A DNA stretch of 17,432 nucleotides, from contig MU130046.1 of NCBI GenBank assembly GCA_015039465.1, forward strand, positions 1-17,432, given 5' to 3'. A program made the position numbers and the translations under genes. The notes under the pieces were generated by a model. That model made no database searches. It saw only the letters and a program-made list of their open reading frames with translations, and was not told the origin of the DNA. This stretch comes from Phlegmacium glaucopus (lineage: Eukaryota; Basidiomycota; Agaricomycetes; Agaricales; Cortinariaceae). Shown piece by piece: positions 1 to 9,003 of the stretch (position 1 is its first letter; each line of letters opens with the position of its first letter).

Positions 1-300
1 CATTTTTGGAACTCCGACTCCCAAAGGATCGGGTGATTCAGGGTCCGGCGCCTAAACACTTATAGATTATAATTAGTATAAAATTCATTCTCCACAGATA
101 ATTTAGAAAAAAAATACGGTCAGAAAGTTCGGTTCGAACCGGTTCGAACCCGGTTCTCAAAATCTTAGAAAACTAAGAACCGAGAACCGAACAGACAGCC
201 CAAAATCCTTGGACTGAACTGAACTGAACCTGAACCGACGGTTCGGTTCTTTCGGTTCTCGGTTCTTGCGCCAGTTCGGAACCGAACTTTGGCATCACTA
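1..300 (-). mobile_element. hAT-like DNA transposon, one terminus (extends beyond the left edge)
   Basis: Read on the minus strand, the sequence at 300 begins TAGTGATGCC, a hAT-style terminus. It is followed by dense direct and inverted copies of a GGTTCGG / GAACCG motif between about 128 and 285. Such subterminal motif clusters are typical of hAT transposase-binding regions. Homology of NACHT copy A to copy B stops just outside this terminus, near position 311. The 8 bases outside it (301-308, TAAAGTAC) are the candidate target duplication, but the other end lies outside the window, so this cannot be tested. No transposase coding is visible in the 300 bp. A MITE or another TIR family is possible. 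Confidence 0.6.
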
Positions 301-1329
301 TAAAGTACTGAGGAGAATCCAGATACTTCATCACAGTCGAAGCGTAGATAAACTGCCCTGAAGACTTTCGGACTAGTCGATTAATGATCTCCGCAGATGG
401 CCAGGACTTAGGAATATAGACTGCAAGTGGGTGATTATCTTTAATCTCCTCGAATCGACTAAGCAGAAATGCCTTGATATCGGCATCTGGTTCATACGAG
501 TCGTCTAAGACAATGTGACGCGAGGCCTGAGATTTGTTCAAAATATTGAATGCATTCCGAATATGTGGCTCGGGACGGCTGGCGACGAGAAGGAATAGTG
601 GGACCGGGATGCGAAGAAGAGCTGTTGAAAGTACACGGATGATGGAGGATTGAATCAAAGGATCATGACATTCGTCAAGACCGTCTATGACGATAAGCCT
701 TGGCCGTTTTTTCGTAACCGCTGTATCGACAATGGCACATACGTTCTCCAAAGGCCGGATGATGAGTGTTTCTATTTGGGTGTCCAAAGACCTGTCAAAT
801 ACCGCAGGGTCTCTTTGGACGGCGGTTTCAATATATGTTCGAGTCGCTGGAATGGACAGGGCAAGCTGATATGCAATTGATGCAATTAGGCGTTTCTCGT
901 CATTCCGGGATTGGGATAATCTAGAGAAGAAAAAACTGGCGACAAGGAGGTCCAATTTTGCGCACATGTCCGCAATTGTTTGAACGATAGCTGATTTTCC
1001 AGCTCCTGCAGACCCATAAAGCCACAAAACATCCTCTGATTCCTCGATGTGTTGTATCCATTGCATAATTTCTGCTAAGACGGCCTTCCGGGTATTTGGA
1101 TGGCATTTGGGTGCGTCAAACCGTTCTCCGGAGTCATGGAAAGCGCCAGTCGCGATATTTGCATGGAGAATCTTGAAGCCTGTTCAGCATCAGATATGAG
1201 TTGCGGGTTACCTAAAGATAAATGGGTGGGCACTCGAAACTGACCTTTTGATGGGGGTGGTGCAGTGGTTACACTGGTTTGTGCGAATGTGCCGCCTTGG
1301 ATGATGATGTTTCGGACCCGTGTAAACAT
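173..1329 (-). pseudogene. NACHT-domain STAND NTPase, copy A, truncated 5' half
   Basis: Two exons are supported. Exon 1 is 1329-1245 and starts MFTRVRNIIIQGGTFAQ. A 65-nt intron with a GTCAGT donor and GAACAG acceptor runs 1244-1180. Exon 2 is 1179 to about 311. The splice joins in frame to the conserved pre-NACHT stretch (ILHAN, then HDSGERFDAPKCHPNTR), which otherwise falls in the wrong frame. Walker A is GSAGAGKS near residue 85, Walker B is LIVIDGLDEC, and a sensor-like LVASRPE follows. NACHT proteins are NLR-like ATP-driven switches, in fungi linked to self/non-self recognition. At YLDSP the reading enters the neighbouring transposon end and runs about 45 foreign residues to a stop at 173. 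The whole C-terminal half present in copy B is missing, so this is very probably a non-functional remnant. A short chimeric protein could still be made. Confidence 0.85.
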
Positions 1330-1540
1330 GACAGGGGTTCCAAAGAACTTAGAGTATCGAGCCTTGCTTATCTCTAGACTGTCGATTCAGAGACCACAAT
1401 GTTGAAGCTCATACGTCCAAAAGATTGGTTAGTGGAACTGAGCCACCTTGATCGATATGACCCGGGTCCCCAAGCCACCCTGCATCAGGAAAACCGGGGT
1501 GGTGAATTTAGCAGAATTATGTAACCAGTGACAATGATGC
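1330..1540. promoter_or_regulatory. Putative divergent promoter between NACHT copy A and X1
   Basis: This 210-bp stretch separates the start of copy A (minus strand) from the X1 leader (plus strand). It shares scattered blocks with the corresponding interval upstream of copy B: 'tatcgag.cttgctta' near 1354 and 13743, 'cgggtcccc' near 1461 and 13858, and 'atttagcagaatta' near 1506 and 14454. The same neighbours and blocks in both copies argue for a duplicated head-to-head promoter. No core element can be assigned with certainty. Confidence 0.5.
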
Positions 1541-1701
1541 TCAACCTTCATCTATAATCGACTCCAGATATGTGCTCTCCTTCTAGAACAAACACAAACC
1601 CAACGGAATCGACGCGCATTTTAGTTGATCAACTCGTTTTTCATCTACTACCATCACCCCACTTCTCTTTACTGGTTTATATCCTTACATTTTTATAGCC
1701 A
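1541..1701 (+). pseudogene. X1: remnant 5' leader of the X gene family
   Basis: This stretch matches the leaders of X2 (4555-4825) and X3 (14490-14755). Shared blocks are 'cgactccagatat', the 'acaaacccaacggaatcgac' block, 'catctactaccatcacccc', and the TATA-like 'gtttatatcc' at about 1675. Relative to X2 it lacks about 150 bp between 'gctctcct' and 'ttctagaac'. Nothing of the X coding part remains. At about 1702 the sequence switches abruptly to the 3' part of a NACHT gene in the opposite orientation. It is a decayed copy with no coding capacity. Confidence 0.6.
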
Positions 1702-2340
1702 AGATCTGTCAGTGGAGCAGCCTTAGGGACAAGTTTTGTTACAGTGTCGAGACCTTCTCTATAATCTGGGACTAAATATCCCGCTTTGAGGCTCGTCCTC
1801 AGTTAAAGACATAGACAACTTGGCATCATGTCCTTCAATCCCCGTTGTGAATGGATAGGGATTCAATATTTCACTTGATACAATTATATCATTGAGAAAT
1901 GCCAAAAAAAAAATGATAAACAGCTCAGACTTACTCGTCGTTCGGATTAACCATATTTTAAGCATTCCAGCGCGGCATGAGCATAAACTATACCATCTAT
2001 ATGGTATTTGCCAGACCTATTTTTATCCTCGAAAATTTTGATAAGTAAATGTCGATATCGTTCCTCACTGTCAGACAGAGAAGCGGGTCGAGGTCTAAAA
2101 TAATAGGAGGAATTAACGACCCTAAAATCTCGCCCATGACTGCCTCAACAACCTCCTCTGACTTGATCATGATGGAAGTTTCACATAACACATATCTACC
2201 TGAGAGATAGCTATCAGTGGGGTCAAGTTCATTTAGTCGGGGCCTGCATCTGAGATTTCCGAGCTGAAACAAAGAAATACGGAACATCTCCATGAGGCGC
2301 GTCTTCAGAGGACGAAGAAATGTCATGCTGACATAGTTGG
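1702..2340 (-). pseudogene. NACHT-family gene, copy C, 3' fragment
   Basis: Between 1702 and about 2075 this is a DNA-level match to the 3' exons of copy B (about 6527-6890). It includes the peptide block YRHLLIKIFEDKNRSGKYH and the later block NPYPFTTGIE. The intron between them is conserved, with a GTAAGT donor and ATCAAG acceptor, which supports the exon model used for copy B. Two lesions are visible. A 2-nt deletion after HAALEC shifts the frame, and a second shift near 1785 breaks the TEDEPQSG stretch. From about 2076 to 2340 similarity to B fades, although a coding-like continuation (SSYYFRPRPASLSDSEE) directly abuts the matching part. The NTPase domain is absent. The 2340 boundary is approximate. 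Confidence 0.7.
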
Positions 2341-2467
2341 TTTGCATGTGTGTTCGTTGTCGCCGTTTTCGGGAAGAGACGCGGCTGGGGCTATCTGTTT
2401 CTTTCAAACTCCGCAGGCTACGCTTTTATCTTGTATTCTCACGCCTAATGTTGAACATGATTCTGCC

Positions 2468-3919
2468 ATGCCCGCTTCCATAGCTCTCTCAAAAGGCCTT
2501 GCTACCGCAATAATAACGGCTATACTTGCATCCTACGCACTCTGGGAAGCTCATGCCCCTGTAAAAGGAAGCGGTGCATTCGCCAAAAAGTGAGCTTCAC
2601 TGGCTTTTTCTTAACTATATTTCCAACGAAAGCCTCAAAAATATAGCTTCCTGGAAACCTCCGTGCCTGGAGAACACCTGGAAATTGCTGGGAAGCCGAA
2701 GAGTAAATTTGGACTGATCTACATGCAGTCTTCAGCGATGCAGGGTTCACCCTGTGGCCGAACGCTTTCTGTGGCACCCTTGTTGCTCCTGGTGATCGCA
2801 ACGGCTATCCCTTGTCAAGCGGGTTTGGATATGCTATTCCTTCAAGGGCATATCTAAGAGGCCCAGGCACTTTGGCAAGGCTTCATCATTTTGATTACGA
2901 AGTTCGCAAGTTTGATCTGTCCATTTTGCCATGGCTAATGTGCCAACCTCAGAACCCCCTCCAGCGCGCTGCCAGAATGCGAGATGGTCACGATGTCATC
3001 ATTCGCATCATTGTCCTCGGAAACGAAGGGCATGAGCATCTTCAAATTCTCCGAAGAATCGCGACAAGCAAGGACAGCCTATTAAGCACTATTCATGCCC
3101 TTCCCATGTTGGCCGAATTTCATCGGGAAGATATTACTTTTGGCATTTTTCCCAAGGTCGGAGGGGCTGTTTGGCAGGCATATGATTACTGGGCGCAGAA
3201 CTCAGTGGGGGATGTCCTTGAGATGATTATGCAGATGTTGGAGGTACGTCATTGCATTCTCATTCACCACCTGTGATAATTCTCAGCATTACAATAAGCA
3301 TAGGCCCTCGTCTTTATTCATGATTTGCGTATCACACATCGCGTGAGTCATTTCCTTCCGATGCTAATAAGTAACCCGCAGCTCAATTTCTTCCCGATGT
3401 ATTAGGACGCCTTCCACGACAACTTCGTGATTCAGTGGCATCCTGAGTCCTTAGCAACGATGACGATATGCCTTCTCGTCCACGAGTATATCTTATTGAC
3501 TTCGAAGTAGCCATACAGTTCCCACCAGAATGCCCCACAGATCAATGCGTTTGACAGGATACCCTCTCGGAGGCTCTGTTACCGACCCTGCAAAGTATGC
3601 TCGCCCTCATGCTCCAGAATTTGCTTCCGGAAATCCCTATACTCCTTTCAAACTTGATGTCTGGCAATTGGGCAAGAGTCTCGAAAATTTCAAGGTAATT
3701 GTCGCTCTTCTATCTCAATATCAGAACTCTGGCTGATATTTTCTCTATGCCTTCCAGAGTACGATTTCTGCAATTGACGAGGTGCTGGCAGATATGATCA
3801 ACCCCGATCCAGTCCATTGAATGAATGCGACGGAAGTTCTGGATAAGCTTAGGAAGGGTGTTTATTCCATGCCGGCGGAGGTGCTACTCATCAAGCCGAT
3901 GGTGTTCAAACAGGACTAA
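2468..3919 (+). pseudogene. Kinase-like gene (degenerate HRD kinase fold, agaricomycete type), broken
   Basis: A six-exon model fits: 2468-2589, 2647-2901, 2953-3243, 3304-3342, 3406-3694 and 3758-3919. Introns are 57, 51, 60, 63 and 63 nt; all are GT-AG, although the second donor (GTTCGC) is weak. The N-terminus has a hydrophobic anchor (GLATAIITAILASYALW). Kinase-like motifs follow. HRDAFHDN spans the exon 4/5 junction and carries the catalytic-loop D and N. YLIDFEVA stands in for DFG, and KLDVWQLG matches the usual helix-F region. A homologous plus-strand reading is lost four times: a frameshift near 2720, one near 3466, one near 3548, and a TGA at 3818 in place of a probable CGA Arg codon. 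Each frameshift behaves like a 1-nt loss. The original role is unknown. The alternative, sequencing error, would need four independent errors in 1.4 kb. Confidence 0.8.
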
Positions 3920-4545
3920 GGTTGTCGACTTTTGTTAATCGGTTATGGGTGAGATCCTTAAAATATCATTCATATTTATTACAAGTACAATACCTAACTC
4001 TGGCCTAAGGTTTATATTGGCTGAGATGTACGGTGGCCCAATGCGCCATCCAATGGTCACCGAGGCTCATCATGACGGCGCATAGGGTGGCTAGCCTATC
4101 AGGATGGATGAGGGCGGAGGTCCAAGGTTGCTGAGACACGACCTACGTGGCTTTTGGGTGAAGGCGGTCGCTGGGACGCCACCCTGCAAGATATCTTTAA
4201 AACAGAGACCTCAGTCTCTGAGCGTAATCCTGTTAAAATGTCTTGCAGTGGCTCTCGGAGACCCTTTAAGATCTACGCGTCAATGGCGAACATGAACTAC
4301 CGATCATTATGGTCAGCTGTATCGAGGAAATTGTATAGTATAGGTAAACAACAAGACCTTCCCTCCTGTAGTGCTAGAGATTCACTCACGCTTTATTTCT
4401 TCAGGCATTTATCAGTCCAATCTATTTCGGACACTGCCCAACCCATAAACGTTTTTTATTCAGAGCAACAACCTCCGCGCAGCTTTATTTGATCTAGACA
4501 TTCATTACTTCCAAAGAATCCCGTCAAATCGGGATTTGGCGCCAA
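3920..4545. other. Intergenic stretch with no recognised gene
   Basis: About 620 bp between the kinase pseudogene and the X2 leader. A 112-codon plus-strand open frame (4154-4492) is present, but it has no recognised motif, no paralog in the window and no clear start context, so I do not call it a gene. The first 60 bp are AT-rich and may hold the 3' UTR of the kinase-like gene. Confidence 0.5.
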
Positions 4546-4549
4546 TATA

Positions 4550-4832
4550 TGACTTCATCTAGAATCGACCCCAGATATATGCGCTCTCCTATCAGCTTAT
4601 TTCTCGACTCTACCAGAACCCATCCTCCTCCCAGCACTTTTCCGTCCGATATGGGATTGTTGCGAAGTGGAGGAAGACAGAGTGGAGACATTGCAACTCA
4701 AAACCTTTCCGACGGCATATCTCTTTGGTCTCCCTTTCTAGAACATACACAACCCAACGGAATCGACTCGCTCTTCATCTACTACCATCACCCCACTTCT
4801 CTTTACTCGTTTGTATCCTCGCAATTTTCGCC
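4550..4832 (+). promoter_or_regulatory. Leader and promoter of X2
   Basis: This is the longest well-preserved copy of the X leader. It aligns with X3 at 14490-14760 and in part with X1. Conserved parts in order are 'cagatatatgcgctctcct', 'cttttccgtccgatat', 'cattgcaactcaa', 'acccaacggaatcgac', a CT-rich block 'ccatcaccccacttctcttta', and a TATA-like 'gtttgtatcctcgca' at about 4809. A CT-rich block followed by a TATA-like site close to an ATG (4833) is a common fungal core-promoter arrangement. The assignment rests on conservation and position only. Confidence 0.5.
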
Positions 4833-4990
4833 ATGGTCCAAGGAGAAAACGGGGTAGGAATGGAAGACCTGGCTCGCTGCGGGGTCGCTCCAGGGGCTGT
4901 CGAGAGAACAGCTGAGAAATTCAGATTTGGAAAGCCGTATTGAGGGATTGGAATTGATATTGGAGTTGGTGGTAACAGTGCGATTGCTAC
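4833..4990 (+). pseudogene. X2: internally deleted copy of coiled-coil gene X
   Basis: From ATG 4833 the frame MVQGENGVGMEDLA matches the X3 start region, but it runs to a stop at 4941-4943. In the next frame over, about 4894-4960 encodes LSREQLRNSDLESRIEGLE, which matches the X3 C-terminal block (LSKE, then LRSSDLESPIEGLE). X3 has about 890 bp between these two blocks and X2 has almost none. X2 therefore lost the middle of the gene, with the junction near 4870-4885. The conserved block has heptad-like leucine and isoleucine spacing and is probably a coiled coil. I do not recognise the family and assign no function. Confidence 0.55.
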
Positions 4991-5259
4991 TGCTCATTCA
5001 CCGTTGTCTATCTCTCCGGACCTTGAGCTGCCTGTGTGGATGGAGAAGAGAGAGGCGGATGGAGCGTATAATGGGTGTTTGATGTTGTTGATCAAGGAAC
5101 AAGGAAGTCGTGAAGATATGTGAAAAGGCTATTGGGCATATTGTCGTCGAGGGGAGTACCGAGGCTGGGAAGAAGAAAAGATGGTTTGGATTGTTCAGTG
5201 GCAGCACCACTACCATAGAGAATGGGAGGGCAGTTGAAGTAGAGGAAGAAGGGTCATGA
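4935..5259 (+). pseudogene. Y: broken coding-like segment downstream of X2
   Basis: After the X block the sequence no longer matches X3, yet two adjacent open stretches look protein-coding. The first (about 4944-5103) includes SISPDLELPVWMEKREADG and CLMLLIKEQ. The second (about 5105-5256) includes VVKICEKAIGHIVVEG and then KKKRWFGLFSG, ending in an acidic tail (VEVEEEGS) at a TGA, 5257-5259. They join if one base near 5104 is treated as extra. The composition, mixed charged and hydrophobic with a basic run and an acidic end, is unlike random shadow frames. The family is not recognised. It may be the true 3' end of an X variant or a piece of another gene. Confidence 0.4.
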
Positions 5260-5689
5260 GAACGATATCCAGTCGGTTTTGGACGCACCAGACGGATATG
5301 AAGGGATGTTGGAGGCTGCGAGGAAATTTTCATTACCAACAGACAGAGGACTCAAACTTTCAAACTCAATACGCCCCTCTGGCACGTTTTCCTGGCTCTA
5401 TTCTGTCTCTGTCACTCTGAAGGAGGGATTGATCTCCTATCAATCTTGAATCGACCCAACACTCCATCACTACAAATGTTTTGACATACAAAGAAAGACG
5501 ATGGTGAATTTAGAATGCAGATTCGGAGAACATCAAACCTGGTTATTATCGAAAGGCACTTATGACACAAAGGGTGGCAAATCTCACCAGTATCGTATTC
5601 GCAAGCATATGGTTAGTCAATTGTGTCGAATTCTATGTTCAGAGCAGTGATACGTGATGAAACAGACCCTGTTATCCATCCCATTCAGA
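5260..5689. repeat. Duplicated X 3' flank, copy 2
   Basis: No gene is seen here. From about 5360 to 5590 the sequence matches 15985-16225 downstream of X3. Shared blocks are 'cccctctggcacg', 'gctacaaatgtttt' (5' base variable), 'acgatggtgaatttagaatgcag', and 'aaggcacttatgacac'. Both copies follow an X gene on the plus strand, so this is part of the duplicated unit and probably a former 3' UTR or downstream flank. The last 100 bp have no clear match. Confidence 0.6.
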
Positions 5690-6010
5690 GTTTGCGTAGG
5701 AAACATGTAGATAGCTCAACTTGAGCTCAACGGTAGGATCTACGAATTTGTCGTTGCTCTCGCTGCTGAAAATTGAGCTCATCATTACATCTGTGCGCGG
5801 CGTTCAATATCACAACAGCAATTTTGATATCTGGCTGAATATCCAATTCCCGCTCGAATGCTCAACTGCGCCAAGATTCTGGTCCACGAAAGCTGATAGA
5901 AGAAACCGCGATATGCATTTTACATAGCCGATGCCGCTTTTCCAATGTGACGCTGTGTGCCAGCAACCCCTTTCCCCACGAAGTATTGTATGTATATTCA
6001 ATGCCCTTCT
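5690..6010. repeat. Segment D2, paralogous to D3 at the right end
   Basis: This aligns with 16455-16895 through many blocks, for example 'gcggcgttcaatatcacaa', 'agctgatagaagaaacc', and 'cattcaatgcccttcttct'. On the minus strand both copies keep a similar open frame with RGCWHTA, HWK and FLLSAF blocks. D2 lacks about 130 bp present in D3 and has a frame change at the downstream end. It sits just beyond the 3' end of NACHT copy B and could be a degraded terminal exon of that gene or conserved non-coding DNA. Function unknown. Confidence 0.5.
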
Positions 6011-8565
6011 TCTAAGTTCTGAATCAAATCCCCTCTGTCCCGCGGACGATTTTGGTACGAGGATGCCTTGAGTTATCGAAGTGCCCGGATAGTCGCAGTT
6101 TCAAGATTTGGTTCTCTTTTTTATAGAATTGACGCCGTGCTGCCCATGATTCCGAATCACTTGATCCAGTTAAACTATCGGTGAGGAGGGGCCATCGCTT
6201 GTTAAATGTCCCCACGTGATTCCCAAACTTTGATTCGAGATCCACGCAGGGAAAATAGAGAGGACAACTTGAAGACCTTGTATATGTACATTATTAGTGT
6301 AAGATTGATCTCTCAGCATGAGAGACAATGACCTTCGGAGAACTTTCGGACGAAGATGCTGACATTTCTAGAGGAGATCAAGACAGATTTTGAGAGAGAC
6401 GTTGGGTAGAAAACTCACATCCAAATAGGCTTTGACAGCCAGCCTCAGTGAGGCGAACCCATGCTCACAGTGAACTTTGGCTTTGGCAGGATTTTGAAGA
6501 GGGTGATCCCGAAGGCAGATGTAGAGATCTGTCAGTGGAGCAGCCTTCAAGAGAAGTTTCGATACAGCGTCGAGACCTGCCCTATAATTTGGGACTAAAA
6601 TCTCCCGCTGTGAGGCTACATGCTCAGTTAAAGACAACAACTTGGCGTCAGGTCGTTCAATACCCGTTGTGAACGGATAGGGATTAAATATTTCACTTGA
6701 TAGAATTATCATTGAGAAATGCCAAAATAAGACTAAACAGCTCAGGCTTACTCGTCGTTTGGATTAACCATATTTCGAAAGCATTCCAGCGCGGCATGAG
6801 CATAGACTATACCATCTACATGGTATTTGCCAGACCGATTTTTATCCTCGAAAAATTCGATGAGTAAATGTCGGTATTGTTCGTCCACAACCGTAGAAAC
6901 GAAAGGATATGATGTATTTAAGGGAAATATGTCAGGGACTCGAGAGATTCCTGAAATCATAGAGAACCAGGCCGAATTCCACGGAAAAGGAAAGAATACC
7001 ATCCCCGCAATATCAACATTGCTTCGGTGAATTTTATATTGGTTGAGACTTGTAGTAAGATATTGGTCCAAAATCAGTTGCAAGTGGCTCGAGAGTTCTT
7101 TAGCCGCCGTGTCAGCCTGAGATTCATGGGTTAATTTCCAAGTGAAGAACATCCGTAGGGACATGACAGACCTTGTAAAGCCAGTCAAATAAAGAAGGGA
7201 GCTCATAATGAAAGCCGCGCCGATTGATTTCACACAATGGCCGAACATCAGAGACTTGCATGAGATCGTTTTTAAGATTGGTAGAGTCCGTTGAAGCCCG
7301 AGAACAGTGATATATGAAAGCAGTTAATAAGTATTCTTGAACACCGGAAGATCCTTGCAACCGTTGAGGACTGTGTTCTATGGTATTCATGCACGAGGTA
7401 CTGACTTCAAGTTGACGTAGGCATTGCTGGGCTAGATCCGTGTGGAATGCCTCTTCGTCAACATAATATCTTCCAGATCTTAGTCTGTCGACAAGGAAAT
7501 CTTGTAAGGAAGCGTGGATGACTTTGATCGACAATCCACTTGTCTGAGGTGGAGGAATATAAAGGATAGAGTGTAGTTGGGATAAACAGAGATGGACATC
7601 TTCTTCGTCCAAACCAAGTAGATCTGCCACAAAATATGGCGTGACTGATTTCGTGTAATCCCAATGCTGGAAAAACAAAAATCCAAATATCTTTAGCGTA
7701 CTGGCTAAGTCGTCAACGCAAGAGAGGATATGGCTATACAATGCATCCAATTCTTTATAGGGCATGTCGCTGTCAACGGGTATCAACCCCATGATAAGGT
7801 CCAACCGCTTCATAGGCCGATGATTAGGAGAATCCAGATACTTCATCACAGTCGAAGCGTAGATAAACTGCCCTGAAGACTTCCGGACTAGTCGATCAAT
7901 GATCTCCGCAGATGGCCAGGACTTAGGAATATAGAATGCAAGGGGGTGGTTCTCCTTAATTTCCTCGAATCGACTAAGGAGAAACACCTTGATATCGGCG
8001 TCTGGTTCATACGAGTCGTCTAAGACAATGTGGTGATGGGCCTGAGATTTGTTCAAAATATTGAATGCATTCCGAATATGTGACTCAGGACGACTGGCGA
8101 CGAGAAGGATGAGTGGGAGTGGGATGCGAAGAAGAGCTTTTGAAAGTACACGGATGATGGAGGATTGAATCAAAGGACCATGACATTCGTCAAGACCGTC
8201 TATCGCGATAAGCCTTGGCCATTTCTTTATAACGGCTGGATTTACAACGGCACATGCGTTTTCCAAAGGCCGGATGATGAGGGTTTCTATTTGGGTGTCC
8301 AAAGACCTGTCAAATACTGCAGGGTCACTTTGGACGGTGGCTTCAATGTATATTCGAGTCGCTGGAATGGAAAGGGTAAGCTGATATGCAATTGATGCAA
8401 TCAGGTGTTTCTCGTTATTCCGGGATTGGGATGATCTAGAGAAGAAAAAACTGGCGACGAGGAGGCCCAATTTTGCGCACATGTCCGCAATTGTTTGAAC
8501 GATAGCCGATTTTCCAGCTCCTGCAGACCCAGAAAGCCACAAAACATCCTCCGATTCCTCGACGT

Positions 8566-8573
8566 GTTGTATC
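8566..8573. repeat. Target-site duplication GTTGTATC, left copy
   Basis: These 8 bases directly flank the left hAT terminus at 8574 and are repeated exactly at 13458-13465. The uninterrupted paralog, NACHT copy A near 1055, carries the sequence only once (gttgtatccattg), confirming it as duplicated target. Confidence 0.95.
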
Positions 8574-8705
8574 TAGGGCTGCGCACCGTGACCGTCACGG
8601 GCACGGACCGCCATGTCACGGTCTGTGCCCGTCAAAATTTTACCGTAGACGGTTACGGGCTCAGGTTGTCTGAGAGCTTGGCGGGACGGGACGGGTTAAA
8701 TAACG
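8574..8705. repeat. hAT left terminus, outer copy of a duplicated end
   Basis: This 132-bp unit is repeated without a difference at 8802-8933, 228 bp further in. It contains a long hairpin: 8597-8610 pairs with 8619-8632 around an 8-base loop, with one mismatch in the 14-bp stem. This copy abuts the target duplication and so was the end used in the insertion. Confidence 0.93.
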
Positions 8706-8801
8706 TGTGAGGAGCCAAGCGACGCGACAAGCGAAGTCTTAGACACCCCCAATTTAAGGAGCTGGGCAAAGAAACTCACCAAGATCTAACGAGGAGGGGG
8801 C
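8706..8801. other. 96-bp filler between the two hAT left ends
   Basis: This stretch interrupts the two identical left termini and lacks the ACGGGT motifs of the element. On the minus strand it contains CTTG followed by GTGAGTTTC, a good fungal 5' splice-site match, so it may be host gene sequence captured from an earlier donor site. Origin is not proven. Confidence 0.6.
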
Positions 8802-8933
8802 TAGGGCTGCGCACCGTGACCGTCACGGGCACGGACCGCCATGTCACGGTCTGTGCCCGTCAAAATTTTACCGTAGACGGTTACGGGCTCAGGTTGTCTG
8901 AGAGCTTGGCGGGACGGGACGGGTTAAATAACG
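8802..8933. repeat. hAT left terminus, inner copy
   Basis: Identical over 132 bp to 8574-8705. It starts with the same TAGGGCTGCGC and continues directly into the element's own subterminal region (gtcattgacgggttacgg). This suggests it is the original end and the outer copy was added. Confidence 0.93.
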
Positions 8934-9003
8934 GTCATTGACGGGTTACGGTAGTGACGGGTAGGATAGGTACCAAAAAAACATAGTTTTGTCATAGTTA
9001 AGT

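Noticed and set aside
650..880. Plus-strand open frames opposite NACHT copy A (and 8165-8395 opposite copy B) with similar predicted peptides
   Set aside because: They are antisense shadows of the conserved NACHT Walker B region; their similarity follows from the sense-strand conservation.
4154..4492. 112-codon open frame between the kinase pseudogene and X2
   Set aside because: No motif, no paralog in the window and no splice-supported extension; could be chance in a gap of this size.
6024..6245. Separate small gene at the 3' end of NACHT copy B
   Set aside because: Better explained as an alternative last exon of copy B reached by a possible 62-nt intron (6289-6228); kept as an alternative 3' end.
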